Source: Flavobacterium sp. HJJ (GTDB taxonomy: Bacteria > Bacteroidota > Bacteroidia > Flavobacteriales > Flavobacteriaceae). From it: DNA of 64,000 nt. Location of the stretch: contig NZ_JADKPR010000013.1 of assembly GCF_015351475.1 (NCBI RefSeq), positions 1 to 64,000 on the forward strand, given 5' to 3'. This document shows, in pieces, positions 28,273-36,416 of the stretch. Position 1 is the stretch's first letter. Each line of letters opens with the position of its first letter. The translations under genes were made by a program, and so were the position numbers. The notes beneath the pieces are model-generated. The model was not told the origin of the DNA. It ran no database searches and was given only the letters and a program-made list of their open reading frames with translations.

Positions 28273-29677
28273 TAGGTGGCGTTTTTTTATTTATTTTACT
28301 TTTTCTAATATTTTTACAGTTTCCTCTGTATCAGTTATTTTGCAATTTTCTTCGTAAGTTAAACTTGAATCTAATCCAAATTCAGCCATAATTTCTTTTC
28401 TCAACATGTCATTTTTTGGATTTCTTAAATCAAATTCAGTTTTGTAATATGGTTCTCGATTAAAGTCAAAAATATTATTATTTTTTATTGTTTCAACTAT
28501 ATCAACTTTCCAATAACTTGTGCTAAATCCACAAGAATAATAACCGTAAGGATTGTGCATAAATCTTGAAGTACTATTTTCTGGTAAAAATATATTTTCA
28601 CCGCTTATGTATTTATTGAATTTAGCTATAGGAAGTTCTCTATTAATTAAACCCCATTGTAAAAAAACATTTGTATCGCCAAATCTTATGCTTCTGCCAT
28701 AAGATATTGGATATTCGAATTCTTTTTCTTCTAGTTTTTTATGACCAATTATTTCATATTCTCCGTAATGTAAATGGTTGTCCATCATAAAATCTGAAGG
28801 CAAAGCCTTTAGATTTTCTAATAATTTTATGTCAATGTTCTTTTCTAACGATATGTAGGGGTATAATTTTACCAAAACAGGCATTCCCATTAATAAATTT
28901 AGACCGTGATTTTTCTCTAATAAGTTACTTTTTCTTAATTTATTGATGTCAAGTAAAATTCGTCCAAATCCATAATTTTTTCTGTCAATTTTGTATGCAA
29001 AAAAATCACCTGATTTATATTTTACGTTTTTCTTTTTAGCATTTTTAAACTTGCTGATTTCTTGCAAATGATTTTCATCAGAGTTTTTTATGAAATCTTC
29101 AACCCAAAAACTAAATTTATTTTCTTCTTTTTGCGTTTTGTCTTCCCAATTGCTAGAGTAAAAAGTTGTTTTTGTAGTATGATTTCCAATTAATAAATAT
29201 CCAAAAGAGGTTAATGAAAAATATACTCCAATAGGTGTTTTTGATGATAGAACTGATGCAGTTAATTTTTGTTCTTTTCCTTTACTTGTTTTTGGCAATA
29301 TGATTTCTCTATTCTTTGTTAGTTCATCATATTGGAATTCTACATATTGATTTTGGGTAGAAATTAGATGTTTCTTTATTGTATTATCCTCAAAATATAA
29401 AATACTCGGTTGACGGTAAGTATCGCCTTTTAATATTACTTTTTCCCAATTTGGTTTTACTTTATCAAGTCCTAAATATTCTCTTTCTGTATTTGATAAT
29501 TCAAAATTCATTTATTTGTTTGTTTTTTTCTGTCAAAATTCTAACTAACGTTTTATTAATATTCAATAAATCAAATGTTTGCAAAACTTTTTTTCTTATT
29601 AATTCCTTTCATTTTTCCGCTTTTCCGCCGTTAGCTTACGGGGTCAGGGCGGGAGTCTAGGGGGAATACCACCTAAC
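28272..29677 (-). mobile_element. Cassette C1 (integron-like)
   Basis: Bounded by TTAGGTGG (28272-28279, the first T shared with the intron end) and CCACCTAAC (29669-29677), which are complementary. It holds one minus-strand gene (28291-29511). Its own palindromic site on the left has been replaced by an intron remnant. Confidence 0.65.
28291..29511 (-). CDS. Hypothetical cassette protein
   Basis: 406 residues, no family recognised. Soluble and rich in Lys, Asn and aromatic residues; no signal peptide or membrane segment. It contains several Tyr/Phe-rich stretches such as MHNPYGYYSCGFSTSYWKVD (about 317-336). Only gene of cassette C1. Function unknown. Confidence 0.5.
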   Translation of the reverse strand: MNFELSNTEREYLGLDKVKPNWEKVILKGDTYRQPSILYFEDNTIKKHLISTQNQYVEFQYDELTKNREIILPKTSKGKEQKLTASVLSSKTPIGVYFSLTSFGYLLIGNHTTKTTFYSSNWEDKTQKEENKFSFWVEDFIKNSDENHLQEISKFKNAKKKNVKYKSGDFFAYKIDRKNYGFGRILLDINKLRKSNLLEKNHGLNLLMGMPVLVKLYPYISLEKNIDIKLLENLKALPSDFMMDNHLHYGEYEIIGHKKLEEKEFEYPISYGRSIRFGDTNVFLQWGLINRELPIAKFNKYISGENIFLPENSTSRFMHNPYGYYSCGFSTSYWKVDIVETIKNNNIFDFNREPYYKTEFDLRNPKNDMLRKEIMAEFGLDSSLTYEENCKITDTEETVKILEKVK

Positions 29678-29799
29678 GTTTTGCTAGTAGGAGATGGTCG
29701 GGCTAAATAAAGTAATTATTTTCGGATTTGCCAAATCACTCCAAATACAAAACCATTTTTCCATTAAGCTTATTGCCCAAATCCGTTGTAGTAGCGGTG
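29675..29799. repeat. attC-like palindromic site a (chimeric)
   Basis: 125 bp from AAC to GTG. The left arm (GCTAGTAGGAGATGGTCGGG) matches site e, while the right arm (CCCAAATCCGTTGTAGTAGC) matches sites d and g, so the arms pair poorly. It looks like a hybrid of two site types. The core is GTG rather than GTT. Confidence 0.6.
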
Positions 29800-29826
29800 T
29801 GTGCCCTGCATAAGCAGGACACACGC
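29797..29826. mobile_element. Gene-less micro-cassette
   Basis: Inverted repeat GTGTGTGCCCTGC (29797-29809) and GCAGGACACACGC (29814-29826), only two mismatches, with a 4-nt loop. It sits between sites a and h exactly where a cassette would lie, and its ends are complementary as in the other cassettes, but nothing is enclosed. Confidence 0.5.
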
Positions 29827-29890
29827 TGTAGTGTTTGATAAAAATTCGAAAATACAAATTTTGGATTAGAAAACAAATCCTACAGCGTGT
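29821..29890. repeat. attC-like palindromic site h (short)
   Basis: Perfect 11-bp outer arms (29821-29831 and 29880-29890) and inner TTTGAT/CAAATCC pairing. About 70 bp in all, shorter than the other sites. Its GTAG..TTTG / CAAATCC.TAC layout follows sites d and g. It would be the site of the TIR cassette, now separated from it by intron copy 2. Confidence 0.5.
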
Positions 29891-30184
29891 ATTTTTCCAG
29901 AGGGTGCAAGTCCCTTGTGGGCGGATTGAAACCCCGAACCTGTGGCAACGAGTTGCGAATAGATACCGCACAGGTCTCACAAACAAGGAAGGACTGAACG
30001 CAAATCCCCTAGAAATTCGATTAGGAAAGTTTACTTAGCCTAATCTTAAAGTAAATTATGTATAGCCCAAAAGGTGTAAAGAGCTAAAGGGTGATGATTT
30101 GCGAACCGTCGAGTACGTAATCTATATGTTCAGTGGTGTATGAGGTGTACTCCGTTCCGTTTGGGGCGGAGCCGTCTACTCGAT
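29887..30184 (+). mobile_element. Group II intron-like remnant, copy 2, no reverse transcriptase
   Basis: Starts around GTGTA (29887) or GTATT (29889). Contains GAGGGTGCAAGTCCC (29900-29914) and AACAAGGAAGGACTGAACGC (29982-30001), strongly reminiscent of domain I of bacterial group II introns, and the same 131-bp 3' segment as copy 1 (30054-30184). It ends ...CTCGAT at 30184 followed by TACCAGC, the remainder of a core site. No intron-encoded protein remains. Orientation is opposite to the cassette genes. Confidence 0.55.
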
Positions 30185-31302
30185 TACCAGCTGGCTTATA
30201 TTCTTAATCTAACTGAAATATAAATTTAAGTCTAAAACATCTTTCCAAAATATTTTATTTGAAATGGATAAAGGTGCATCATAATCATCTTCATATTGTT
30301 CGTAGAATTCAGAAGATAAATCTTTTGATATGAATAATTCGAGTTTATTGAGTAATATTTCAATTTTCTGCATCTTTTGAGTTTTACTAAAAACAGCTTC
30401 TAATTCTTCATTTATATAATCGTTAGCTAATGCCTCGTCTACTTCTTCACTATATGCTAAAGCTTTAATAGTAATATCTTTATTTGAAAAAGTTTTGAAA
30501 ATGATTCCTATTATGATTGGATGGAAGTCAGAAAGTGCATCACACACTTTTTGTGTTAAATCTTCAAACTCTTCGTATTCACTTGTGTTTGCATACTTTT
30601 TTACAATTTCTTTTACATCGCTTTTATCTTTAGCTTTTTTTAAATCTTCGATAAAACTTTCTAACTCATTTTTCTCTTCGATTAACTTTGTTAACGTAGT
30701 TTCCAATTCATTTTTCTCTTCGATTAAGTCATCAAATTCTGCCCTATCTAAAGGCTTTTTAAAAGGATTAGCTTTTAAAAAAGCCTTTGTTTTCAAAACA
30801 AATTCTTTTTTTTTGGCTGTCCATCTATCACTCTTTATTAAGCTGTTTGGTATTTCAAGAGTTTCTTGCAGTAAATCTTTAATTCTGTCTAAACTTTTTT
30901 CGTCTAACAATTTTTCAATTTGGATTGGTTCTTGGATTACTCCAACTGTCTTATAATTTATTGGTTCTATTATAAGAGGAATTACTTTGGCAGATGTGAC
31001 CCATCCAGCTCCCATTTCATTCATACAGACTTCACTCTCTTTATAGTTAGGAGATATAAAGAGAAAATTAATTTTAGCATTCTGCAAAGCACTTAAAATT
31101 GAGTCTCTCCAATCTGTTCCTGATTTTATTTTAGTTCCATCACTACTTGAAGAAAAAATTCGATTAATCGGTACGCTTAATCCACCTACTAATATTAAGT
31201 CTATAAAATCATCAACTATTTGTTTATCTTTTCCCGAGTGGCTTATAAATATGTCTTGATTTTGTTGCATTTTCTATGATTTTTTTGGTGCTTGCTGGTA
31301 AC
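30185..31302 (-). mobile_element. Cassette C2 (TIR gene)
   Basis: Ends TACCAGC (30185-30191; GTTACCAGC before intron insertion) and GCTGGTAAC (31294-31302), complementary. Contains a single minus-strand gene, the TIR protein. Confidence 0.7.
30209..31270 (-). CDS. TIR-domain protein with coiled coil
   Basis: 353 residues. The N-terminal 1-115 is a TIR domain: DIFISHSGKDKQIVDDF (6-22), a central region GTDWRDSILSAL, and SEVCMNEMGAGW (79-90) where E85 is at the place of the NADase catalytic Glu. It is followed by a coiled coil (about 175-220) with a duplicated LIEEKNELE (182-190 and 196-204). The C-terminal about 130 residues are acidic and unrecognised; they may sense a trigger or oligomerise. 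TIR proteins of this form act in bacterial immunity by consuming NAD or making signals, but here that is inference. Sole gene of its cassette. Confidence 0.75.
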   Translation of the reverse strand: MQQNQDIFISHSGKDKQIVDDFIDLILVGGLSVPINRIFSSSSDGTKIKSGTDWRDSILSALQNAKINFLFISPNYKESEVCMNEMGAGWVTSAKVIPLIIEPINYKTVGVIQEPIQIEKLLDEKSLDRIKDLLQETLEIPNSLIKSDRWTAKKKEFVLKTKAFLKANPFKKPLDRAEFDDLIEEKNELETTLTKLIEEKNELESFIEDLKKAKDKSDVKEIVKKYANTSEYEEFEDLTQKVCDALSDFHPIIIGIIFKTFSNKDITIKALAYSEEVDEALANDYINEELEAVFSKTQKMQKIEILLNKLELFISKDLSSEFYEQYEDDYDAPLSISNKIFWKDVLDLNLYFS

Positions 31303-31423
31303 GGATTGCGGCTTGGCGAAGTGGCGGATTTAAAAGCACAAAGTTTCAATTTAGCACAAATGTTGATTAGAAATCCGAATGTTCAATTTAGCACCGAACC
31401 CGCCATTTTGCCAAACCGATGTT
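31300..31423. repeat. attC-like palindromic site b
   Basis: 124 bp from AAC to GTT. Arms GCTTGGCGAAGTGGCGGATT and the complement of AACCCGCCATTTTGCCAAAC pair with few mismatches. The sequence differs from the other sites but length, layout and end triplets are the same. Confidence 0.7.
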
Positions 31424-32851
31424 ACCTGCTGTGCTTCTTTCAATTAGTAAGGTAGATTAACTTTATAAATTACTCTCATTTTGTCTCCAACTGTTATAAC
31501 ATTGTCAAAACGAATTAAATTTCCGTAATTATTTTGTCCTATGATGTCGATAGTTTTAAAGTCTGCTGTTTGTGCTTGAATACGCCAAAATTTAGTGTCC
31601 TTCGGTAATTCAATAATTATATTTTTCTCGTATTCAATACAAATATCAGGTATTGTAATGTCTTCACTACCCACTTCTTTAAATTCTTGAATTGTCGCAC
31701 CATAGTAATATGTACAAGGATAGCCCCACGCTTCAAATTTTGCTTTTAATAGTTTCCCATTTTCTAGAATATCAAGCGAATTGAAGTTTGTCCAAGGACA
31801 TCCTTGTCCAGATGCACTCTGACTATTTGCCACTTTGGTAATAAATCTTTGGTTGTCAGGAAGTCTATGAGGTTGCTCATAGGTGTAGTGTATAATTGGT
31901 TTTTTTTCTTGATGATGATTTGGTGTTGTATAATTGTATTGAGAAAATGGAACTATCGTTACCCAGTCTAATTTTGGTGACGTGTAGCTCAAATGGACTG
32001 AACATATCTGTCTTGGTAGTATTGTTATTGTAATGGGTAAATTAAAGTCTTTCACTACCCAATTTTTGAATATTAACCCTTTTTTGGTTTTTGTTTCAAT
32101 CGTGGCGATAACTTTAATCTGAGAATTTTTCCCATTTATGGTTTTGTTATTAATTGTCGAATAGGATATAACAATTTCGCTTTCACTTGCAGACAATTTG
32201 TTTTCAGAAAAATTAGTTATTATGTCCCCGTTTATTTTTAGTGTTTTTATTCTTGATTCATATTTGTCTGAATTGAAACCAAAGCCAATACCCATTACTT
32301 TCATTCGATAGTCTGCTTGCTCTTGTTTAAGTTGAGTGATGCCGTCAACCCGTTGAACAAAAAAACTACTCTTTGCCCAAGGTGCAATGTCTCCTACAAT
32401 TTTTTTGACATCTATGACCATTGCATCTTTAAGTTCAAAGGTTGAATTAGTCATTTTTTCTGCTGTAAGCCTAAATGATTCAATTTGATTAAGAAGTTTT
32501 TGATTTTCGCTGCTCAATTTACTAAACGTCTTATCAAGGTCTTTTTCCAATAGAAGATTTAGATTTTTTGCTGTCACATCAAGCTCGTTGGCTGTCTTTG
32601 CAATTAAGGCATTGCCAGTATTATTAGCGTTGCTCATTAATTGGTTTGATGTAACTTCAAACTGTTTGAGTATATTCTTTACATACTCTCCACCAGCAAT
32701 TACTCCGATAATTTCAGTCTGAGAATAGCTTGTCGTTGCTAATAGTAGCAGAAATGGTAAAATTATTTTTTTCATACTTTTTGCTATTTGTGTTGTTATT
32801 ATTTGTTGATTGTCGTTCTTGTGTCGTTTGTTGTCCAGCATAGCAGGTAAC
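31421..32851 (-). mobile_element. Cassette C3
   Basis: Ends GTTACCTGCT (31421-31430) and AGCAGGTAAC (32842-32851), complementary over 10 bp. Contains one minus-strand gene. Confidence 0.75.
31444..32775 (-). CDS. Secreted hypothetical cassette protein
   Basis: 443 residues from the ATG at 32775, which opens a clear signal peptide (KKIILPFLLLLATTSYSQ); the frame can be read from 32841 but that start would bury the signal. A predicted helical region (about 25-120) precedes a beta-rich remainder. No family recognised. Likely periplasmic or surface. Only gene of cassette C3. Confidence 0.55.
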   Translation of the reverse strand: MKKIILPFLLLLATTSYSQTEIIGVIAGGEYVKNILKQFEVTSNQLMSNANNTGNALIAKTANELDVTAKNLNLLLEKDLDKTFSKLSSENQKLLNQIESFRLTAEKMTNSTFELKDAMVIDVKKIVGDIAPWAKSSFFVQRVDGITQLKQEQADYRMKVMGIGFGFNSDKYESRIKTLKINGDIITNFSENKLSASESEIVISYSTINNKTINGKNSQIKVIATIETKTKKGLIFKNWVVKDFNLPITITILPRQICSVHLSYTSPKLDWVTIVPFSQYNYTTPNHHQEKKPIIHYTYEQPHRLPDNQRFITKVANSQSASGQGCPWTNFNSLDILENGKLLKAKFEAWGYPCTYYYGATIQEFKEVGSEDITIPDICIEYEKNIIIELPKDTKFWRIQAQTADFKTIDIIGQNNYGNLIRFDNVITVGDKMRVIYKVNLPY

Positions 32852-32973
32852 GTTCCCTTGCTACAATAGGTTTGGGGTTAAATTAAGCATTATTTTCGGA
32901 TTTGCCTAAACTTCCCAAATACAAGACCATTTTCAAATTAAGCCAATTGCCCAAATCTCTTGTAGCAAGTGTT
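32849..32973. repeat. attC-like palindromic site c
   Basis: 125 bp from AAC to GTT. Arms CTTGCTACAATAGGTTTGGG and the complement of CCCAAATCTCTTGTAGCAAG. Nearly identical to site f (about seven differences). The outermost 7-mers AGGTAAC and GTTAGCC are not complementary beyond AAC/GTT, because each belongs to a different cassette. Confidence 0.75.
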
Positions 32974-34102
32974 AGCCGTAGTGATTTTATAAAGTAAACA
33001 TTTCGTTTTCTGCTTCATCAGCAATGTCAGATTCAGTCGGAATACTTGTATAAGTACAATTTATCGAAACATCTGCGTCTTCAGGTTTTTCTCCATCTTC
33101 AAAATATGTTTCTAATGATATTTCTGCTGTTTGTGTACTTTGCATTTCAATCTCTCTTGTTGCTTTTTGAATGAAATAATATTTATCATCTTCTTTGTCA
33201 TAACTACTAAATGTGTAATCATCATATGTAACTTGTGCTGTAAACGTTATATCATAATCTAATTGAAAAATATATTCTCCTGAAGATGAATTTTCTTCAA
33301 CTAACAATGCATCATAAAGAATTGTTTCTTCTATTTTAACATCAGATATTTCAATTTCAAATCCGATTTCATCCGATATTTTTTCAATAAATGCGTCATT
33401 AATTTTCTCAATTATATTTTTGCTATTAATATCGAATATTTCAGTAATCCATAAGGTTTCATCAGTTTGGTATTGCTTATTAATCTTATCAAGCATTATT
33501 TTTATGTTTGGAATTGTAATAATCTCGCTTGAAACATAACTTTTAAAATCTGGGTCATCACTTATTAAATAAATTTGCTCATTTTCTTTTTTACACCAAT
33601 TTTCAATAGCCGATAATACAATTGCATCTGGAAATTCATATTTCTTTTTCCCTAAACTAAAAGGAGGTTTTTGATTAAAGTAATTATTTACAACATCAGT
33701 TATATTAGCAAGTTCGAATGCTATAAACTTAACTTTTCCCTCTATTATAAAATTTTCTAATTCAATCGAAAGTTCATCAAAATTTAAATTAATTTCTAAT
33801 TTTGGTAAATCGATATATGGTTTGAAATTTTGTAAATTTTTTAAAATCTTACCTTTATTAGAAATAGTTTTTTTGAAATTATTAATCTCTTGTTGAGCAT
33901 TTAATAAATTTTCTTTAATGTTACTTTGAATTTCATTTTTTGTTATTTCAGTCAAATATATATTGACAGTTTCTGAATTTCCAAATTCAGCCAAACGCTG
34001 TAAATTTTTATTTTGAAAAAAGTTATTCGAAACAAAAACTTGCGTATCTATAAAAATATTTCTTGTTTTAAGCATTTTGTTTTTTTTATCATTACGGCTA
34101 AC
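32971..34102 (-). mobile_element. Cassette C4 (PIN gene)
   Basis: Ends GTTAGCCGTA (32971-32980) and TACGGCTAAC (34093-34102), a perfect 10-bp inverted repeat. Contains one minus-strand gene. Confidence 0.75.
32987..34075 (-). CDS. PIN-domain (DUF4935-like) protein
   Basis: 362 residues. The N-terminal 200 residues fit the PIN-like DUF4935 family: IFIDTQVF with D10, an acidic middle segment (FPDAIVLSAI) and LISDDPDFKSY with further acidic residues, which together would bind Mg for ribonuclease action. The C-terminal part (about 230-362) is acidic and beta-rich and unrecognised. Possible toxin or RNA-cleaving defence effector; no antitoxin gene is adjacent. Confidence 0.6.
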   Translation of the reverse strand: MLKTRNIFIDTQVFVSNNFFQNKNLQRLAEFGNSETVNIYLTEITKNEIQSNIKENLLNAQQEINNFKKTISNKGKILKNLQNFKPYIDLPKLEINLNFDELSIELENFIIEGKVKFIAFELANITDVVNNYFNQKPPFSLGKKKYEFPDAIVLSAIENWCKKENEQIYLISDDPDFKSYVSSEIITIPNIKIMLDKINKQYQTDETLWITEIFDINSKNIIEKINDAFIEKISDEIGFEIEISDVKIEETILYDALLVEENSSSGEYIFQLDYDITFTAQVTYDDYTFSSYDKEDDKYYFIQKATREIEMQSTQTAEISLETYFEDGEKPEDADVSINCTYTSIPTESDIADEAENEMFTL

Positions 34103-34223
34103 GTGTTGCTACTACAGCGGGTTTGGGATTAAATTAAGACCATTTTTCGGATTTGCCAAATCATTCAGATACAAAACCATTATTCCATTAAGCCGATTGC
34201 CCAAATCCGTTGTAGTAGCTGTT
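34100..34223. repeat. attC-like palindromic site d
   Basis: 124 bp from AAC to GTT. Arms TTGCTACTACAGCGGGTTTG and the complement of CAAATCCGTTGTAGTAGC. Identical to site g. Confidence 0.75.
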
Positions 34224-34598
34224 ACAGGAGGGTTTTTCTTTAGCACGATTTTTCTCTTTAGCATTTTCTATTCCAATTTTTTAAGCTTCGGTTTTACGTT
34301 TTAGTTCGGAAGTTATGTTTGATAAATTCCAATTGTTGGGAAATAAGGAGCAGAGATTAATTTTTGGCTTTCAAGATTACGTTTCAAATGTCAGCGTTAG
34401 TTTGGCAGATTAAGTTTTTCACTCCTCAGTTTATCAATTCCTATTTTCACGTTTCTGCTTTTCGGCGTAAGTTTGGCAGATTCCAATTTTTCAAATTCGG
34501 CGTTCTGTCTGCGTTCTGTTTTTTACGTTTCTGCTTTGATTTCTATTGAAAATGAAAGCGTTAATTCGGCACGAATTGGCTGTAAACTCTCCTGTAAC
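34221..34598 (-). mobile_element. Cassette C5, non-coding
   Basis: Ends GTTACAGGAG (34221-34230) and CTCCTGTAAC (34589-34598), complementary over 10 bp. No convincing gene on the minus strand; a 61-codon plus-strand frame (34364-34549) has odd composition and the opposite orientation to all cassette genes. Internally it repeats words such as AAACGTAA and CTGCCAAACT on the minus strand. Could carry a promoter or a small RNA; nothing specific was recognised. Confidence 0.65.
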
Positions 34599-34719
34599 GT
34601 TTGGCTAGTAGGCGATGGGCGGGGTTAAGTAAGCGTAATCTTTAGGTTAATCACTATTTTCCAAGTACAAAACTATTTTTAAATTAAGCCTAATTCCCGA
34701 CTATTGCTTACTAGCTGTT
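34596..34719. repeat. attC-like palindromic site e
   Basis: 124 bp from AAC to GTT. Arms GGCTAGTAGGCGATGGGCGG and the complement of CCCGACTATTGCTTACTAGC, pairing with mismatches. Confidence 0.7.
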
Positions 34720-35522
34720 GTAAGCAGTTTATTTGAATTTTTCAATTCCTTCTTTACTTTTAGCTTTCAGATATTCTACCAAATCATAACACTCTTTTTT
34801 GAATTCAGACCATTCATAAACTCTATCTAGAACCTTAAGTTTAAATTTTAAATAAGTTGTGTTTTTTAATTCCTCTTCTGTTATTTCCATTTTTTTTTGA
34901 TGCTCTTGCTTTATACATTCTTTAATAGCAATTTCACGATTTTCCTCCATTTGCTGTTCGTAATCCCTTTCATTATCTATCTCAAAAGTCATTTCTATCT
35001 TAAATGCACTGGGTATACTTACAATCTGAAAATTAGAAATATTCCTTTCTGATAGTTTGTTTTTTTCTAATTCTGATAATTTCAATCTTTCAAACAATTT
35101 GTTTTGTTTAGGAGGAATTGGAGTGAAAGTCGTTTCAGTATTAAAATAATTATTAATATTCCTTACTTCAATTAAATCAGGATGAAAATTCCCTTCTTTT
35201 TGATTTAAAGTTCTTATGGTATTTACAGATTTAGAAAACTCACTTTCTTTAAGGAAATTTTGAATTTCTAAATACCATTCTTCAAAATGAATATGTTTAT
35301 TTTTAAAACATTTTTGCATAACAAAAGTTACACTTCTAATTGAATTTATAAATGCATTGAATTCATATTTGAAATGTTGTGAATTATTTTTTCTTTTACT
35401 TATATCACCATCTAATTCTTTCCAAAATTCTTCCATTCTTTTGAGATGATATACAGATTCCAACCATTTATCTAGAAGTAATATTTCTTGTTCACTCATT
35501 TTGTCTTTAAATTGCTTACAAC
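34717..35522 (-). mobile_element. Cassette C6
   Basis: Ends GTTGTAAGCA (34717-34726) and TGCTTACAAC (35513-35522), perfect 10-bp inverted repeat. One minus-strand gene. Confidence 0.75.
34729..35499 (-). CDS. Hypothetical cassette protein
   Basis: 256 residues, mostly helical and highly charged, no signal peptide. The N-terminal 60 residues include KRMEEFWKELDGDISKRKNN; the rest is rich in Glu and Lys. Family not recognised. Only gene of cassette C6. Confidence 0.5.
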   Translation of the reverse strand: MSEQEILLLDKWLESVYHLKRMEEFWKELDGDISKRKNNSQHFKYEFNAFINSIRSVTFVMQKCFKNKHIHFEEWYLEIQNFLKESEFSKSVNTIRTLNQKEGNFHPDLIEVRNINNYFNTETTFTPIPPKQNKLFERLKLSELEKNKLSERNISNFQIVSIPSAFKIEMTFEIDNERDYEQQMEENREIAIKECIKQEHQKKMEITEEELKNTTYLKFKLKVLDRVYEWSEFKKECYDLVEYLKAKSKEGIEKFK

Positions 35523-35644
35523 GTTCCCTTGCTACAAGAGGTTTGTGGTTAAATTAAGCCTTATTTTCGGATTTGCCTAAACATCCCAAGTACAAGACCA
35601 TTTTCAAATTAAGCCAAATGCCCAAATCTCTTGTAGCAAGTGTT
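35520..35644. repeat. attC-like palindromic site f
   Basis: 125 bp from AAC to GTT. Arms CTTGCTACAAGAGGTTTG and the complement of CAAATCTCTTGTAGCAAG, almost perfect over 18 bp. Near-copy of site c. Confidence 0.75.
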
Positions 35645-36416
35645 AGCGGTTCGGCAGTTTATGTTTTATGTATGTCCATTCCAATTTATTCCAATTGTCT
35701 TTTCCAAGTTTAATTATTTTTAAAATCTATAACCCAAATTAAAACCTAATCTCACAACTTGCGTGTGGTCAGTCTTTTCAGCATTAAATAATAGTTTTCC
35801 CCAACCAGCGTTAACCTCAAATATAAATCCACTTTTAGTAACCCATTTACTTCCTAAACCTAAACCAAGGGAAAAATCAATTACATCAGAACCTTCAGTA
35901 AATTTTGAATTATCATTTGTATCATATATTTTTTTTCCGTCAATTGAGCTTAACATACCAAAACCTTCGGCAAAAAAACCAGAAGCAAATTTCTTTCCAA
36001 AATATCTTCTATAATATGGTGAGATAGAGTAATTTAAATCTTCTTCTGATTTATCGTTATCGAAGACAGTAAAAACTGAAACACCTAATGAAGACTTTTT
36101 ATTTAAATTTCTTTCATAAGTTCCTTCAAGTGTGCCAGTTAGAGGTAGTAACACATTTAATTTTACTTCATTTTTTTTCTCATTTGTAGAGTTGCCATTT
36201 TGTGCATTAACAGCACAAACAGAAAATAACATTACAATTATTAAGTATTTTTTTTTCATAATATATATTTGATTGTTTAGGCAAACATATATTAATTTGG
36301 CTTAAAAATTGTTAATTAAATCTACGTTTCAAGTTAAAATTAATACAATTTTTCTGTGTAAAAATATTTTTTTTTAATTATGTTTTTTCTACGTTCCAAC
36401 ACTGCTGACCGCTAAC
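35642..36416 (-). mobile_element. Cassette C7
   Basis: Ends GTTAGCGGT (35642-35650) and ACCGCTAAC (36408-36416), complementary, with partial pairing continuing outward (CGGCAG against CTGCTG). One minus-strand gene. Confidence 0.7.
35720..36259 (-). CDS. Outer-membrane beta-barrel cassette protein
   Basis: 179 residues. Signal peptide to VNAQNG (about 20), then alternating beta strands with the C-terminal aromatic residue (GFNLGYRF) typical of outer-membrane barrels (OmpW/OprF-like porin fold). No enzymatic motif. It is preceded by an AT-rich leader of about 150 bp inside the cassette. Confidence 0.65.
   Translation of the reverse strand: MKKKYLIIVMLFSVCAVNAQNGNSTNEKKNEVKLNVLLPLTGTLEGTYERNLNKKSSLGVSVFTVFDNDKSEEDLNYSISPYYRRYFGKKFASGFFAEGFGMLSSIDGKKIYDTNDNSKFTEGSDVIDFSLGLGLGSKWVTKSGFIFEVNAGWGKLLFNAEKTDHTQVVRLGFNLGYRF

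Larger units (their letters stand above)
34097..34598. repeat. 502-bp direct repeat, copy 1
   Basis: Identical base for base to 36411-36912. It consists of site d plus cassette C5. On the minus strand the unit from G/TTACAGGAG to the G of the next core is 496 bp; the extra 6 bp come from GTTAGC shared by the two following cassettes. Confidence 0.97.

Noticed and set aside
30054..30184. Attenuator or riboswitch in place of an intron remnant
   Set aside because: It occurs twice next to core sites on the strand opposite to the adjacent genes, and copy 2 is joined to domain I-like sequence.
34364..34549. 61-codon plus-strand frame in cassette C5, repeated at 36678
   Set aside because: Opposite to all cassette genes, no ribosome binding site, composition unlike a protein. 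It is conserved only because the DNA is duplicated.
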